This document shows positions 34,865 to 43,315 of a stretch of DNA of 64,000 nt, in pieces. Position numbers and translations under genes: made by a program. The notes beneath the pieces are model-generated. The model was not told the DNA's origin and did no database searches. It was given only the letters and a program-made list of their open reading frames with translations. The DNA is taken from NCBI RefSeq assembly GCF_034120055.1, contig NZ_CP139368.1, positions 2,418,001 through 2,482,000 of the forward strand, in the 5' to 3' direction. How positions within the stretch are numbered: the first letter of the stretch is position 1; each line of letters begins with the position of its first letter. The DNA comes from Microbacterium rhizosphaerae. Lineage in GTDB: Bacteria; Actinomycetota; Actinomycetes; Actinomycetales; Microbacteriaceae.

Positions 34865-35587
34865 CTATCGCCCGCGCCGCACCGGACGTCGGCGATACTT
34901 GGCGATCGTCAGCCGGTTCGTGCGGTGATACGCGACGAGTTTGCGGTAGCGGAGCGTGCGTTCCACGGCGATGGTGACCAGCATTCCCGGATCGTGGCCG
35001 ATTCTCTGGCCTGAATGCAGGAGCGCCAGCGTGACGTCGAGGTCTTCGCTGATGGCAGCATCGCCGCTGGTGACGACATCCCGGATCGCAGCCCACGCGG
35101 TGCGCCTGAGCGCCATGTTGTGGCCGTACATCACCGGTCGCTCGCCGATGATCAGCTCGTGCATCGTCCGGCCGAACGCATAGGCCGCGCGGCCGACCAC
35201 GTGATCGCCCGACGAGAGGCGGGTGAAGCCGGCCGGCCCGGTCAGTCCCGCGAGGTCCGGATCGGCCGCGAACGCTCGACGGATGGATGCCGCCCAGCCT
35301 CGGGTGACCATCGTGTCCGTATCGATGCGCGCGATGACCTCGCTACTCGCGGCGTCGAAACCGGTGGTGCGGGCGTACGTGATGCCGCGCCGCGGCTCGG
35401 TCATGACGACCACACCGGCGTGCGAACGAGCGGTGGCAGCGGTGCCGTCGCTCGAGTCGTTGTCGACCACGATGATCTCGTCCACGGGATCGGATTGGAG
35501 GCTCAGGGCGGTCAGGCAGGCCTCGAGCATGACCTCGTCGTCGCGCGCCGGGATGACGACGCTGACGCTCACACGCTCATCGGTCAC
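34865..35587 (-). CDS. family 2 glycosyltransferase
   Basis: 240 aa. GT-A fold opening VSVSVVIPARDDEVMLEACLTAL, then IIVVDNDSSDGTAATA (nucleotide-sugar binding) and ARIDTDTMVTRGWAA, which holds the D-x-D metal motif. GDAAISEDLDVTLALL supplies the catalytic acidic residues. No membrane helix, so cytoplasmic or peripheral. Sugar donor and acceptor cannot be told. It stands alone between the ABC pair and the biotin regulator. Confidence 0.85.
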   Translation of the reverse strand: MTDERVSVSVVIPARDDEVMLEACLTALSLQSDPVDEIIVVDNDSSDGTAATARSHAGVVVMTEPRRGITYARTTGFDAASSEVIARIDTDTMVTRGWAASIRRAFAADPDLAGLTGPAGFTRLSSGDHVVGRAAYAFGRTMHELIIGERPVMYGHNMALRRTAWAAIRDVVTSGDAAISEDLDVTLALLHSGQRIGHDPGMLVTIAVERTLRYRKLVAYHRTNRLTIAKYRRRPVRRGR

Positions 35588-35713
35588 AGACCTGATTCTC
35601 CCGCACCCCGCTCCCGAGCGCCGAGCCCGTTGACAGCGACGGATGCGCGAGGTACCCCGGGCTCCCGCGGCTGCTCCGGCGCGACGAGTCTTGGTCGGTC
35701 CGGGAGCCCATGC

Positions 35714-36352
35714 TCACTCGGCGAGCGGCGAAGCGGTCCCGCCCGGCAGGTTCGACGGGGCGCGGCGGAGGCGCTCGAGTCCGCCGACGAACAGCTCGAC
35801 GCCGAAGGCGAACTCGTCCGCGGTGTCGCCGCCGTTCTGCGGCGAGAGGCCGGCGGCGGGCACGACCACGCCGAGGCTGTCGTACTGCATGCGCTGCTGC
35901 TCGTGCGACACATGCCCGATGACGAAGTGCAGCAGGACGGTCGCGGCACGCGCCGCGAGGTCGGCGTCGTATCCGTCCGCCACGATGGCCGCTGTCAGCC
36001 GATCGTGAGCGGTCGTGCTGCCGAGCCCGAGCGCGAGGGTGCTGGAGACCACCTCCGCGCCGTCGCGGTAGGCGAGCAGAGCGTCGCGGAGCGCGGCCGC
36101 CGCGCCGTGGGTGTGCGACGCATCCCTCCCCGTACGCGGTGGGGCGGGCTGCGCGACGATCCGGTCCGCGAGGTCGGCGAGCAGGCTCTGCTTGTTCGGG
36201 AAATGCCAGTAGAGCGCGCTGGGCTGCAGGTCGAGGGCGGCCGCCAGTCGCCGCATCGTCAGCTCGGGCAGCCCGTCGTCGTCGAGGATGCGCAGGGCTG
36301 CCCGCGCGACATCGTCTCGCGTGTGACGACGCCCGCTTTCCGTTCCGGCCAT
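35714..36352 (-). CDS. bioQ: BioQ-type TetR repressor of biotin genes
   Basis: 212 aa. N-terminal TetR helix-turn-helix: TRDDVARAALRILDDDGLPELTMRRLAAALDLQPSALYWHFPNKQSLL (shown as the family pattern T-M-R-R-L-A then A-L-Y-W-H-F). The C-terminal ligand domain resembles TetR_C. The divergent neighbour is bioY and the space between holds three TGAAC-N3-GTTCA palindromes; BioQ of Corynebacterium recognises TGAAC-N3-GTTAC-like sites. ATG 36352 follows GGGGGG; the same stretch puts TATAGT exactly 6 nt before the ATG, so the gene may instead be leaderless. Probably autoregulated. Confidence 0.85.
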   Translation of the reverse strand: MAGTESGRRHTRDDVARAALRILDDDGLPELTMRRLAAALDLQPSALYWHFPNKQSLLADLADRIVAQPAPPRTGRDASHTHGAAAALRDALLAYRDGAEVVSSTLALGLGSTTAHDRLTAAIVADGYDADLAARAATVLLHFVIGHVSHEQQRMQYDSLGVVVPAAGLSPQNGGDTADEFAFGVELFVGGLERLRRAPSNLPGGTASPLAE

Positions 36353-36365
36353 CCCCCCACTATAG

Positions 36366-36408
36366 TGAACGCCGTTCAGGTGAACGGTGTTCAGGTGAAC
36401 GGTGTCCA
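36366..36408. promoter_or_regulatory. three tandem BioQ operators between bioQ and bioY
   Basis: Three palindromes repeat every 15 bp: TGAACGCCGTTCA (36366-36378), TGAACGGTGTTCA (36381-36393) and TGAACGGTGTCCA (36396-36408, one mismatch). TATAGT at 36361-36366 is a -10 readable on both strands and touches the first operator, so binding should block both promoters. Confidence 0.85.
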
Positions 36409-36429
36409 AGAACGGTGAAGGAGACGTAG

Positions 36430-37053
36430 ATGACCGATCAGCCCCGAGCGCGACGCATGGATGCGACGGACATGGCGCGCGTGGCCGTGTTCGCGGCGAT
36501 CGTCGCAGTCCTCGGCCTCCCGGGAGGCTTCACGGTCTTCGGCGCTGTGCCGATCACGGCGCAGACGCTCGGCGTGATGCTCGCCGGCGCGATCCTCGGG
36601 CCGTGGCTCGGCGCGCTGTCGATGACGGTGCTCCTCGCGCTGGTCGCCGTCGGGCTGCCCCTGCTGGCCGGTGGACGCGGAGGGATCGGGGTCTTCTTCG
36701 GGCCCTCCGCGGGCTACCTGGTCGGGTGGGTCGCCGGTGCGCTCGTGATCGGCCTCATCGTGCATGCCGGCGGTCGCAAGCCGGTGACCTGGCGGACCGT
36801 CCTGGGAATCGTCACGGGCGGGATCCTCGTCGTGTACGTGCTCGGCATCCCGGTGCAGAGTGCCGTGACCCACCTGCCTCTGGCCGACACCGCACTCCTG
36901 AGCCTCGTGTTCGTCCCGGGTGATCTCGTCAAGGCCGTGATCGCGACGGCGGTCGTGATGACGCTCGTGCGCGCGTACCCGCGTGCGTTCCGCCGCACGT
37001 GGCCGGCGCGCGTGCACGCCGCCGAGCCCGCAGAGCCGGTGCGCGTGCCGTGA
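36430..37053 (+). CDS. bioY: biotin transporter S component BioY
   Basis: 207 aa. About six membrane helices. The BioY pattern is clear: TDMARVAVFAAIVAVLGLPG, VPITAQTLGVMLAGAILGPWLGALSM, then GPSAGYLVGWVAGALVIGLI and FVPGDLVKAVIATAVVM at the end. Ligand-binding S component of an ECF transporter; the energising parts bioM and bioN lie three genes downstream in the same operon. GAAGGAGACGT precedes the ATG. Overlaps the ligase gene by 4 nt (GTGA). Controlled by the BioQ operators just upstream. Confidence 0.93.
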   Translation: MTDQPRARRMDATDMARVAVFAAIVAVLGLPGGFTVFGAVPITAQTLGVMLAGAILGPWLGALSMTVLLALVAVGLPLLAGGRGGIGVFFGPSAGYLVGWVAGALVIGLIVHAGGRKPVTWRTVLGIVTGGILVVYVLGIPVQSAVTHLPLADTALLSLVFVPGDLVKAVIATAVVMTLVRAYPRAFRRTWPARVHAAEPAEPVRVP

Positions 37054-38156
37054 TCGTCCCGGTCCGCGGCGACACCGCAGGGCTTCTCAACCGACTCGGC
37101 GCCCTGCGCGCGGCCGGCGACGTTCCACTCGTCGGCGACGAGCGCTGGCCGCAGGCGCATCGGGATGCGGTTCAGGCCATCGCCGGCGGCACCGAGCCGC
37201 CGGCGGACGCCGCCTGGGCGACCCTGACGTCGGGCAGCAGCGGATCGCCCCGGATCGTGCTGCGTACCGCCGAGTCGTGGTCGGCGTCGTTCGCCGCCGT
37301 CGGGCGCTTGATGGATGCCGGCCCCGACGACGCGGTGCTGCTGCCGGCCCCGCCGGCAGCCTCCATGACGCTGTTCTCTCTCGCGCACGCACTCGGCGGC
37401 GGGCCGCGCCCGGTACTGGGCTCCGCGGACCGGTCCCGCGCGAGCTGCCTGCACGGCACGCCGCAGGCCCTGCGCGCCGTCCTGGACGCCGGGCCCCCGC
37501 CGGGGCTGCGCGCGGCGCTCGTGGGCGGTTCCCATGTCGATGATGCGCTGCGGGCTCGGGCGGCGGATGCCGGCGTCCGCGTGTGCGGGTACTACGGGGC
37601 TGCGGAGCTCTCCTTCGTCGCGGTCGACGAGGGAGACGGCCTCCGCGCGTTCCCCGGGGTGGAGCTGAGCATCCGGGATGGCGAGCTGTGGGTGCGCTCC
37701 CCCTTCATCGCCCTCGGCTACCTGGGCCCGGGCGGCCCGCTGCGGCGGGACGGCGACTGGGCCACGGTCGGCGACCGGGCGGAGCTGGTCGACGGACGAC
37801 TGCGCCTGCTCGGCCGGGCGGATGATGCCATCCTCAGCGCATCGGCGACGATCGTGCCCGAGGAGGTCGAGGCTGTGCTCCGAGCCGTTCCGGGCGTCCG
37901 GGATGCCGTCGTGTTCGGACTGCCGCAGACGCGCGTCGGCGCCCTCGTCGCGGCCTTCGTGGAACTGGACGGCACATCGGGCGGAGCCGGGGCGAGGAAG
38001 AGCCTCCGCGCCGCGAGCCTCACTCGACTCGCCCCGGCGCACCGACCGCGGCGCTGGTACGCGGGAGAGCTCCCCCGCACAGCCTCGGGCAAGCCGGCGC
38101 GGGCCGAGGCGATCCGCCGAGCACGGGCCGGGGAGGTCGATCGCCTTGGCGTCTGA
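37050..38156 (+). CDS. acyl-CoA ligase, short AMP-binding type (MenE-like)
   Basis: 368 aa from GTG 37050, overlapping the bioY stop. Small member of the adenylating superfamily: AWATLTSGSSGSPRIVLRTAESW (P-loop), YYGAAELSFVAV, GDWATVGDRAELVDGRLRLLGRADDAILSASATIVPEE and ELPRTASGKPARAEAIRRA with the terminal lysine. About 130 residues shorter than typical ligases at the N-terminus. Placement in a biotin operon suggests activation of a pimelate-type or longer acid for biotin synthesis; the substrate is not shown by sequence. Confidence 0.82.
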   Translation: MIVPVRGDTAGLLNRLGALRAAGDVPLVGDERWPQAHRDAVQAIAGGTEPPADAAWATLTSGSSGSPRIVLRTAESWSASFAAVGRLMDAGPDDAVLLPAPPAASMTLFSLAHALGGGPRPVLGSADRSRASCLHGTPQALRAVLDAGPPPGLRAALVGGSHVDDALRARAADAGVRVCGYYGAAELSFVAVDEGDGLRAFPGVELSIRDGELWVRSPFIALGYLGPGGPLRRDGDWATVGDRAELVDGRLRLLGRADDAILSASATIVPEEVEAVLRAVPGVRDAVVFGLPQTRVGALVAAFVELDGTSGGAGARKSLRAASLTRLAPAHRPRRWYAGELPRTASGKPARAEAIRRARAGEVDRLGV

Positions 38157-39267
38157 CCGGCATCCCGTCATCATCGCCGCGCGGCGCACTCCCATCGGCA
38201 CCCGCGGTCGCGCCCTCGCCGAGCTCGACGTCGCAGCGCTGGCCGCTCCCGTCATCCGCGCCACGCTCGCGGATGCGGAGGCGGCCCTGGGCCGACGTGT
38301 CACCGTCGCCGACGTGCTGCTCGGCAACTGCATGGGACCGGGCGGCAATCCGGGGCGCGTGGCGGCGCTCGCCTCGGGCCTCGGCCCTCTCGTTCCGGGC
38401 GGCACGGTCGACCGACAGTGCGGCAGCGGTCTCGCCGCGATCCTCGACGCCGCCGCCGCGACCCGCGGCGACGAGCGGATGCGCATCGCGGGAGGTGTCG
38501 AGAGCGCCTCCACGGCCCCCGTGCGCTCGAGGGGCGGTGTCCCGTACGCCAAGGCCCCGTTCGCCCCGGACGGCTTCCCCGACCCCGACATGACGCGCGC
38601 CGCCGAAGACCTGGCCGCAGAGGACGACATCCCCCGATCGCGCCAGGACGCGCACGCCGCGCGCAGCCACGCCCGCGCGCGGACGGCGCGCGACGCCGGT
38701 CGCTTCGACGCCGAGCTCGTCCCGTTCGCCGAGCTCGATCACGACGACGCCATCGGCACCGCCGAGCGTCTGCTCCCCCGTCTGGCCCCCCTCTTTCCCG
38801 GCGGGTCGCTGACGGCGGGGACCTCGACCCGCATCGGTGACGGCGCCGCCGCCGTCCTCGTCTCCCCCGGCGGCACGGGGCCCGGCCTCGCCGTCCGCGC
38901 CTGCGCGATCGTCGGCTGCGACCCGGCGCTGCCCGGCATCGGTGCGGCGCCTGCCGTACGGGCCGCTCTCACGTCCGCCGGTGCGACGGTCGCCGACGTC
39001 ACCGCCTTCGAGATCGTGGAAGCGTTCGCAGCACAGAGCCTCGCCGTGCTCGACCGGCTCGGCATCGCCGAGGACGATCCGCGCGTGTGCGCGGACGGCG
39101 GCGCGCTCGCCCTCGGGCACCCCTGGGGAGCGAGCGGAGCCGTCGCCGTCGTGCGCCTGTTCAGCCGTCTCGTGCGCCGCGGCGCCGTGCCCGGCACTCT
39201 CGGGGTCGCCGCGGCATCCGTCGGCGGCGGTCTCGGCGTCGCCGCCGTCCTGGAGGTGGTCCGATGA
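38146..39267 (+). CDS. thiolase-fold protein with altered active site
   Basis: 373 aa from TTG 38146 (GGGGAGG lies 9 nt before it; no ATG fits). Nucleophile cysteine is present in DRQCGSGLAAILDAAA, and the histidine loop is LALGHPWGASGAVAV. Two usual catalytic residues are changed: N-E-A-F reads VEAFAAQS, and the C-terminal C-x-G-G-G reads ASVGGGLG, with Ser for Cys. So condensation or cleavage by the normal two-cysteine mechanism is doubtful. Cotranscribed with the acyl-CoA ligase and bioM/bioN; a role in supplying a biotin precursor is a guess. Confidence 0.85.
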   Translation: MASDRHPVIIAARRTPIGTRGRALAELDVAALAAPVIRATLADAEAALGRRVTVADVLLGNCMGPGGNPGRVAALASGLGPLVPGGTVDRQCGSGLAAILDAAAATRGDERMRIAGGVESASTAPVRSRGGVPYAKAPFAPDGFPDPDMTRAAEDLAAEDDIPRSRQDAHAARSHARARTARDAGRFDAELVPFAELDHDDAIGTAERLLPRLAPLFPGGSLTAGTSTRIGDGAAAVLVSPGGTGPGLAVRACAIVGCDPALPGIGAAPAVRAALTSAGATVADVTAFEIVEAFAAQSLAVLDRLGIAEDDPRVCADGGALALGHPWGASGAVAVVRLFSRLVRRGAVPGTLGVAAASVGGGLGVAAVLEVVR

Positions 39268-39947
39268 GCATCCAGCTGGAGACCGTGTCGGTGCGCCTCG
39301 GGGATGCCGTCGTCCTGCGCGACGTGTCGGCCGACCTCGACGCGCGCACCGTCGCGGTGATCGGCGAGAACGGGTCGGGCAAGTCGACGTTCGCCCGGCT
39401 CATCGGCGGCCTCGTCGGTCCCACCGGCGGAACGATGCGGATCCTCGGTCTCGACCCCGTCACGCACGCCAAGCAGCTCCAGCGGCGCACCGCGCTCGTC
39501 TTCAGCAATCCGGATGCGCAGATCCTGATGCCCACCGTCGCCGAAGACGTCGCCTTCTCCCTCCGCGCCGACCGCCTCCCCGCGGTCGAGTTGCGTGAGC
39601 GCGTCCGCATCGCCCTCGACGGATTCGGACTCGCGGACCTCGCCGACCGCGCATCCCACGACCTGTCCGGCGGGCAGAAGCAGCTGCTGGCCCTCTGCGG
39701 TGCCTTCATCCGCAGGCCCGAGCTCGTCGTCGCCGATGAACCGACCGCCTATCTCGACGCCCGCAACGCGCGTCGCGTCGCCGATCATCTGTTCGCCGAC
39801 ACCGGGCACCGCCTCGTGCTCGTCACGCACGACCTCGACCTCGCACGGCGATGCGACACCGCCGTCCTGTTCGCCGAGGGACGGCTGGTCGCCGCCGGAG
39901 AGCCTGCGGCGATCGTCGCAGACTACGAAGCGATCCTGCGATGCTGA
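39264..39947 (+). CDS. bioM: ECF transporter ATPase BioM
   Basis: 227 aa. Walker A IGENGSGKSTFARLIGG, ECF Q-loop FSNPDAQILMPTVAEDVAFSL (the Q-I-L-x-P-T-V-x-E-D motif typical of ECF ATPases), signature HDLSGGQKQLLALCGAF and Walker B LVVADEPTAYLDA. ATG 39264 overlaps the thiolase stop. Partners are BioN (8-nt overlap) and BioY. Confidence 0.93.
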   Translation: MSIQLETVSVRLGDAVVLRDVSADLDARTVAVIGENGSGKSTFARLIGGLVGPTGGTMRILGLDPVTHAKQLQRRTALVFSNPDAQILMPTVAEDVAFSLRADRLPAVELRERVRIALDGFGLADLADRASHDLSGGQKQLLALCGAFIRRPELVVADEPTAYLDARNARRVADHLFADTGHRLVLVTHDLDLARRCDTAVLFAEGRLVAAGEPAAIVADYEAILRC

Positions 39948-40552
39948 CCCTCTACCGCCCCGGAGAAGGGCGCCTGCACCGCATGCCCGCGGGCCGCAAG
40001 ACTCTGCTCGTCCTCGCCCTCGTGCTCGGCGTCTCCCTCCTGCCGTCGTCGTGGTGGGCCGCCGTGGTCGCCGCCTCGGCGACACTCCTCGCGTACGTCC
40101 TCGCCGAACTGCAGGACGGGATGCTGGGCATGCGCGAACTCGCCCGCCAGGTCGCCGCGCTGCGCTGGATCCTCGTGATCACGATCGTCAGCCAGCTCGT
40201 CTTCCTCGGCCCCGAGGCTGCCGTCGCCAACACGGCTCGCGTCGCCGCGGCGATCGTCCTCAGCGCGCTTCTGGTGCTGACCACCCGCGTCACCGCGCTG
40301 CTGGATGCGCTCGAACGCGGACTGCGACCGCTCGCTCGCCTCCGGCTCGACCCTCAGCTGGCGGCCCTCCTGCTCACCGTGACCCTGACCACCATCCCCA
40401 CGCTCGCCCGGCTCGCGAGGGAGGTGCGCGACGCGCAGCGCGCCCGTGGCGCCCGCGGCAGCCTGCGCACCTTCGCCGTGCCGTTCCTCATCCTCGCCTC
40501 CCAGCACGCGTTCGAGCTCGGCGACGCCCTCACCGCGCGAGGCATCCGGTGA
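39941..40552 (+). CDS. bioN: ECF transporter T component BioN
   Basis: 203 aa. EcfT-type membrane protein: LYRPGEGRLHRMPAGRKTLLVLAL at the start, four to five helices, and the coupling helices with two Ala-Arg-Gly motifs (RARGARGSLRTF and the terminal ARGIR). Links BioM to BioY. Overlaps both neighbours (8 nt with bioM, GTGA with the next gene). Confidence 0.9.
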   Translation: MLTLYRPGEGRLHRMPAGRKTLLVLALVLGVSLLPSSWWAAVVAASATLLAYVLAELQDGMLGMRELARQVAALRWILVITIVSQLVFLGPEAAVANTARVAAAIVLSALLVLTTRVTALLDALERGLRPLARLRLDPQLAALLLTVTLTTIPTLARLAREVRDAQRARGARGSLRTFAVPFLILASQHAFELGDALTARGIR

Positions 40553-40890
40553 TCGACCCCCGGCCGCGCGTCCTCGGCGCGGTCGTCGACGACCAGACCC
40601 GGTGCATCCACTACGGCACGCCGCTCGACATCATCGCCATTCGATTCGCGTGCTGCCGCGAGTTCTACCCCTGCCACCTCTGCCACGCCGAGACCGCCGG
40701 ACACCCCGCAGAACAATGGCCCATCGCAGACCGGGAGGAGCACGCCCTCCTCTGCGGGGTGTGCGGACACCTGCTCACCATCGCCGAGTACCTCGAAGCC
40801 GACCGCTGCCCGGCGTGCCGCTCGGCCTTCAACCCCGGGTGCAAGCTCCACACCCACCTGTACTTCCGGGTGGATGCGATCAAGCCGTGA
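40549..40890 (+). CDS. CHY zinc-finger protein
   Basis: 113 aa. Cys/His-rich: RCIHYGTPLDIIAIRFACCREFYPCHLCHAE, LLCGVCGHLLTI and DRCPACRSAFNPGCKLHTHLYF (parts). This is the CHY-type zinc finger of small proteins related to yeast Hot13. GTG 40549 overlaps the bioN stop, so it belongs to the biotin operon. Its last 11 nt overlap the convergent alcohol dehydrogenase. Role in biotin metabolism is unknown. Confidence 0.85.
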   Translation: MIDPRPRVLGAVVDDQTRCIHYGTPLDIIAIRFACCREFYPCHLCHAETAGHPAEQWPIADREEHALLCGVCGHLLTIAEYLEADRCPACRSAFNPGCKLHTHLYFRVDAIKP

Positions 40891-41935
40891 GGATGACCTT
40901 CAGCGCCTTCGTCTCGGCCGCTCGGCCGAACGTGTCGTAGGCGCTCAGGATGTCATCGAGGGCGAAGCGATGGCTGATGAACCCCGCCACGTCGATCTTT
41001 CCCTGGGCGAGCAGTTTGATCAGCATGCGCGACGTGTCTGTGTTGACGAGCCCGGTGGTGATCGTGAGGTTCTGTATCCAGGCCTTCTCGAGCGGGAACG
41101 TCACGGGCTTGCCGTGCACGCCCACGTTGGCGACATGGCCGCCGGGCCTCACGATGGCCAGCGTCATGTCCCAGGTGGCCGGCACGCCGACCGCTTCGAT
41201 GGCGACATCCACGCCGAGACCGTCCGTCAGGGCGATCACCTGCTCTTTCCAGTCCGCGTCCGACGAGACGATGCCGTCGCTCGCGCCGAAGCGCTTCGCC
41301 TGCTCCACGCGGTTGGCATCCAGGTCGATCGCGATGACACGGCTCGGTCCATAGAGGGCGGCTGTGGTCATCGCCGCAAGACCGACCGGACCCGCGCCGA
41401 TGACCGCGACGACATCGCCCGGCTTGACGGCGCCGTAGCGGATGCCGATCTCATGCCCCGTGGGCAGGATGTCGCTGATCATCGCCGCTTCCTCGGGCAC
41501 AACGCCCTCCGGCAGCTTGTGGAGCGACGTCTCGGCGAAGGGGACCCGCACGTATTCGGCCTGCGTGCCGTCGATCAGATGCCCGAGGATCCAGCCGATC
41601 CCCGATGCTCCTTCGTCGGCCAGACAATGGGAGTACATGCCCTCGAGACAGTAGCTGCACTTGCCGCAGGCCGAGATGCACGAGACGATCACGCGATCTC
41701 CCACGGCGATCTCGGTCACCGCCTCACCGACCTCGGTGACGACGCCGACTCCTTCGTGACCGAGGATGCGACCGGGTTGCACCGCGGGCACGTCCCCCTT
41801 GAGGATGTGCAGGTCCGTCCCGCAGATCGTCGTCGTCGCGATCTTGACGATCGCGTCTGTCGGCTTCAGAATCCGGGGATCCGGCACCTCCTGCCAGACG
41901 ATCGAATTCGGTCCCTGATACACCAACGCTCTCAT
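40880..41935 (-). CDS. zinc-dependent alcohol dehydrogenase
   Basis: 351 aa, medium-chain family. Catalytic zinc ligands in TTICGTDLHIL (Cys) and GRILGHEGVGVV (His-Glu). The structural zinc loop has four cysteines in CGKCSYCLEGMYSHC. Rossmann motif VVAVIGAGPVGLAAMT, then VIAIDLDANRVEQAKRFGAS, indicating NAD preference (Asp at the strand end). Shape resembles formaldehyde/threonine-type dehydrogenases; substrate not set. AGGAGAG precedes the ATG at 41935. A DosR-like box sits upstream. Confidence 0.9.
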   Translation of the reverse strand: MRALVYQGPNSIVWQEVPDPRILKPTDAIVKIATTTICGTDLHILKGDVPAVQPGRILGHEGVGVVTEVGEAVTEIAVGDRVIVSCISACGKCSYCLEGMYSHCLADEGASGIGWILGHLIDGTQAEYVRVPFAETSLHKLPEGVVPEEAAMISDILPTGHEIGIRYGAVKPGDVVAVIGAGPVGLAAMTTAALYGPSRVIAIDLDANRVEQAKRFGASDGIVSSDADWKEQVIALTDGLGVDVAIEAVGVPATWDMTLAIVRPGGHVANVGVHGKPVTFPLEKAWIQNLTITTGLVNTDTSRMLIKLLAQGKIDVAGFISHRFALDDILSAYDTFGRAAETKALKVILTA

Positions 41936-41973
41936 GATCTCTCCTCGGCATTTCGCGGTGTGCGCTGATACCC

Positions 41974-42014
41974 ATCGTGCGGCGCGCGGAAGGCGGGGCC
42001 GGGACCTTCGTCCC
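41974..42014 (-). promoter_or_regulatory. DosR-like box plus -10 for the alcohol dehydrogenase
   Basis: Box GGGACCTTCGTCCC (42001-42014), 21 bp, CACGAT (41974-41979) on the minus strand. The same hexamer is used by the universal stress gene promoter. Confidence 0.65.
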
Positions 42015-42054
42015 ACCGTCTGGTGCGGGGATCCTCCTGCCCGCCCTGCCGTGG

Positions 42055-42816
42055 TCAGGAACGCGGGGGGTTGGCGGGAAGCCACTCCGCCAGCGTGGTG
42101 GGGAAGATCTCCGCACCGTCCAGGGGAATGAGAGTGCGCTCCTCGATGTGTGCGCCGTAGTACTGCGCGTCCGGATCCTGCACGACCGTCCGGGGATCGC
42201 CACGGAACGCGAGGCCTCGCCGGACGAACTCGTCCATGGGGAACTGCTCGGGTCCGGCGATCTCGAGATCGCCGTTGATCGGCCGCCCGGCTGCCGTGCG
42301 AGCCACGGCGGTGGCGACATCCTCCGCGGCGATCGGCTGGATGAGGGCTCCGGGCAGATGCACGGTGCCGTCGGCCACCACCGAGATGTCGGCGATGCTG
42401 CCCAGGAACTCGAAGAACTGGGTGGCGTGGACGAGCGAGTACGGCATCCCGGACTCCGTGATGAGCTTCTCCTGCGCGGTCTTGGCCCGGAAGTAGGGGA
42501 TGTTCTGGGGGCGGTTGGTGCCGACGATGGTCAGCGCCACGTGGTGACCGACACCGGCGGCCGCCTCCGCGGCGAGCAGGTTGCGAGTGGAGGTGGTGAA
42601 GAACTCCAGCACGGCGTTCTCTTCGAAGGACGGCGAGTTCGAGACGTCGACGACGACCTGCGCTCCCGTCATCGCATCTGCGAGTCCCTCACCCGTCAGG
42701 GTGTCGACGCCGGTGCTGGGCGCCGCCGCGACGGCTTCGTGACCGTGCTCGGACAGCTTCGCGACCACTTTGGATCCGATGAGCCCGGTTCCGCCGACGA
42801 CGATGATCTTCGCCAT
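42055..42816 (-). CDS. NmrA-like / SDR NAD(P)-binding protein
   Basis: 253 aa. Atypical short-chain dehydrogenase opening with IIVVGGTGLIGSKVVAKL (G-x-x-G-x-x-G). Lacks the YxxxK catalytic pair in the usual place; FRAKTAQEKLITESGMPYSLVHATQFFEF is the NmrA/SDR_a5-type segment. Such proteins reduce quinones or sense NADP. AAAGG precedes the ATG. Confidence 0.85.
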   Translation of the reverse strand: MAKIIVVGGTGLIGSKVVAKLSEHGHEAVAAAPSTGVDTLTGEGLADAMTGAQVVVDVSNSPSFEENAVLEFFTTSTRNLLAAEAAAGVGHHVALTIVGTNRPQNIPYFRAKTAQEKLITESGMPYSLVHATQFFEFLGSIADISVVADGTVHLPGALIQPIAAEDVATAVARTAAGRPINGDLEIAGPEQFPMDEFVRRGLAFRGDPRTVVQDPDAQYYGAHIEERTLIPLDGAEIFPTTLAEWLPANPPRS

Positions 42817-42897
42817 GTTCGTGCCTTTCGTTCGGGGGTGGCGCCGGAAGGGCGCCTCATGAGTGGTGACCGATCGTCGGGTCGCTTTGTGACACCG

Positions 42898-43263
42898 TCA
42901 GGGCATGTTCCAGTGCCGGAGCTTGTCGGGATTGACCACGAGCCATACGTCCGACGCCCTTCGTCCGCGAAGACGCAGAGCGAGCACCGCGACCACGCGC
43001 GCACCTTCATGGAACGCGATCGCGGGCGCGCCGTTGACGGTGGCCATCGTGGAACTCGACGCCGCGGTGGGCGTCAGCAGCTCGACAAGCGCACCGGCGG
43101 CGGCCCTGCGTCCCACGATCGGCGCGCTCGGCGCGGCGACGCGTCCCCCGCCGTCGACCAGCAGCGTGACCCCGCGGCGCAGCATCCGCTCCACACGCGT
43201 GCGATCGCCGACGCCCAGCGAGTCGCGGATCGCCTCGGCGACAGCCGCCTCGCGGCACGTCAT
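42898..43263 (-). CDS. stand-alone SnoaL-like domain related to the SigJ C-terminus
   Basis: 121 aa from ATG 43263. It resembles only the last part of the neighbouring sigma factor: VAEAIRDSLGVGDRTRVERMLRRGVTLLVDGGG, then GARVVAVLALRLRGRRASDVWLVVNPDKLRHW compares with ENGILQLLWQMSPDKLHHI. It lacks sigma regions 2 and 4. It lies 52 nt downstream of sigJ on the same strand, probably in the same operon. Possibly a detached regulatory domain; function unproven. Confidence 0.7.
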   Translation of the reverse strand: MTCREAAVAEAIRDSLGVGDRTRVERMLRRGVTLLVDGGGRVAAPSAPIVGRRAAAGALVELLTPTAASSSTMATVNGAPAIAFHEGARVVAVLALRLRGRRASDVWLVVNPDKLRHWNMP

Positions 43264-43315
43264 CGGCTCTTCCGAGGGGCGATGCTGCGAGACCACGACG
43301 CGGCGACGCGCGGCG

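Noticed and set aside
35676..35702. Box-like GAGTCTTGGTCGGTCC near the TetR gene end
   Set aside because: The right half does not match the palindrome and no -10 lies at 21-23 bp toward a gene.
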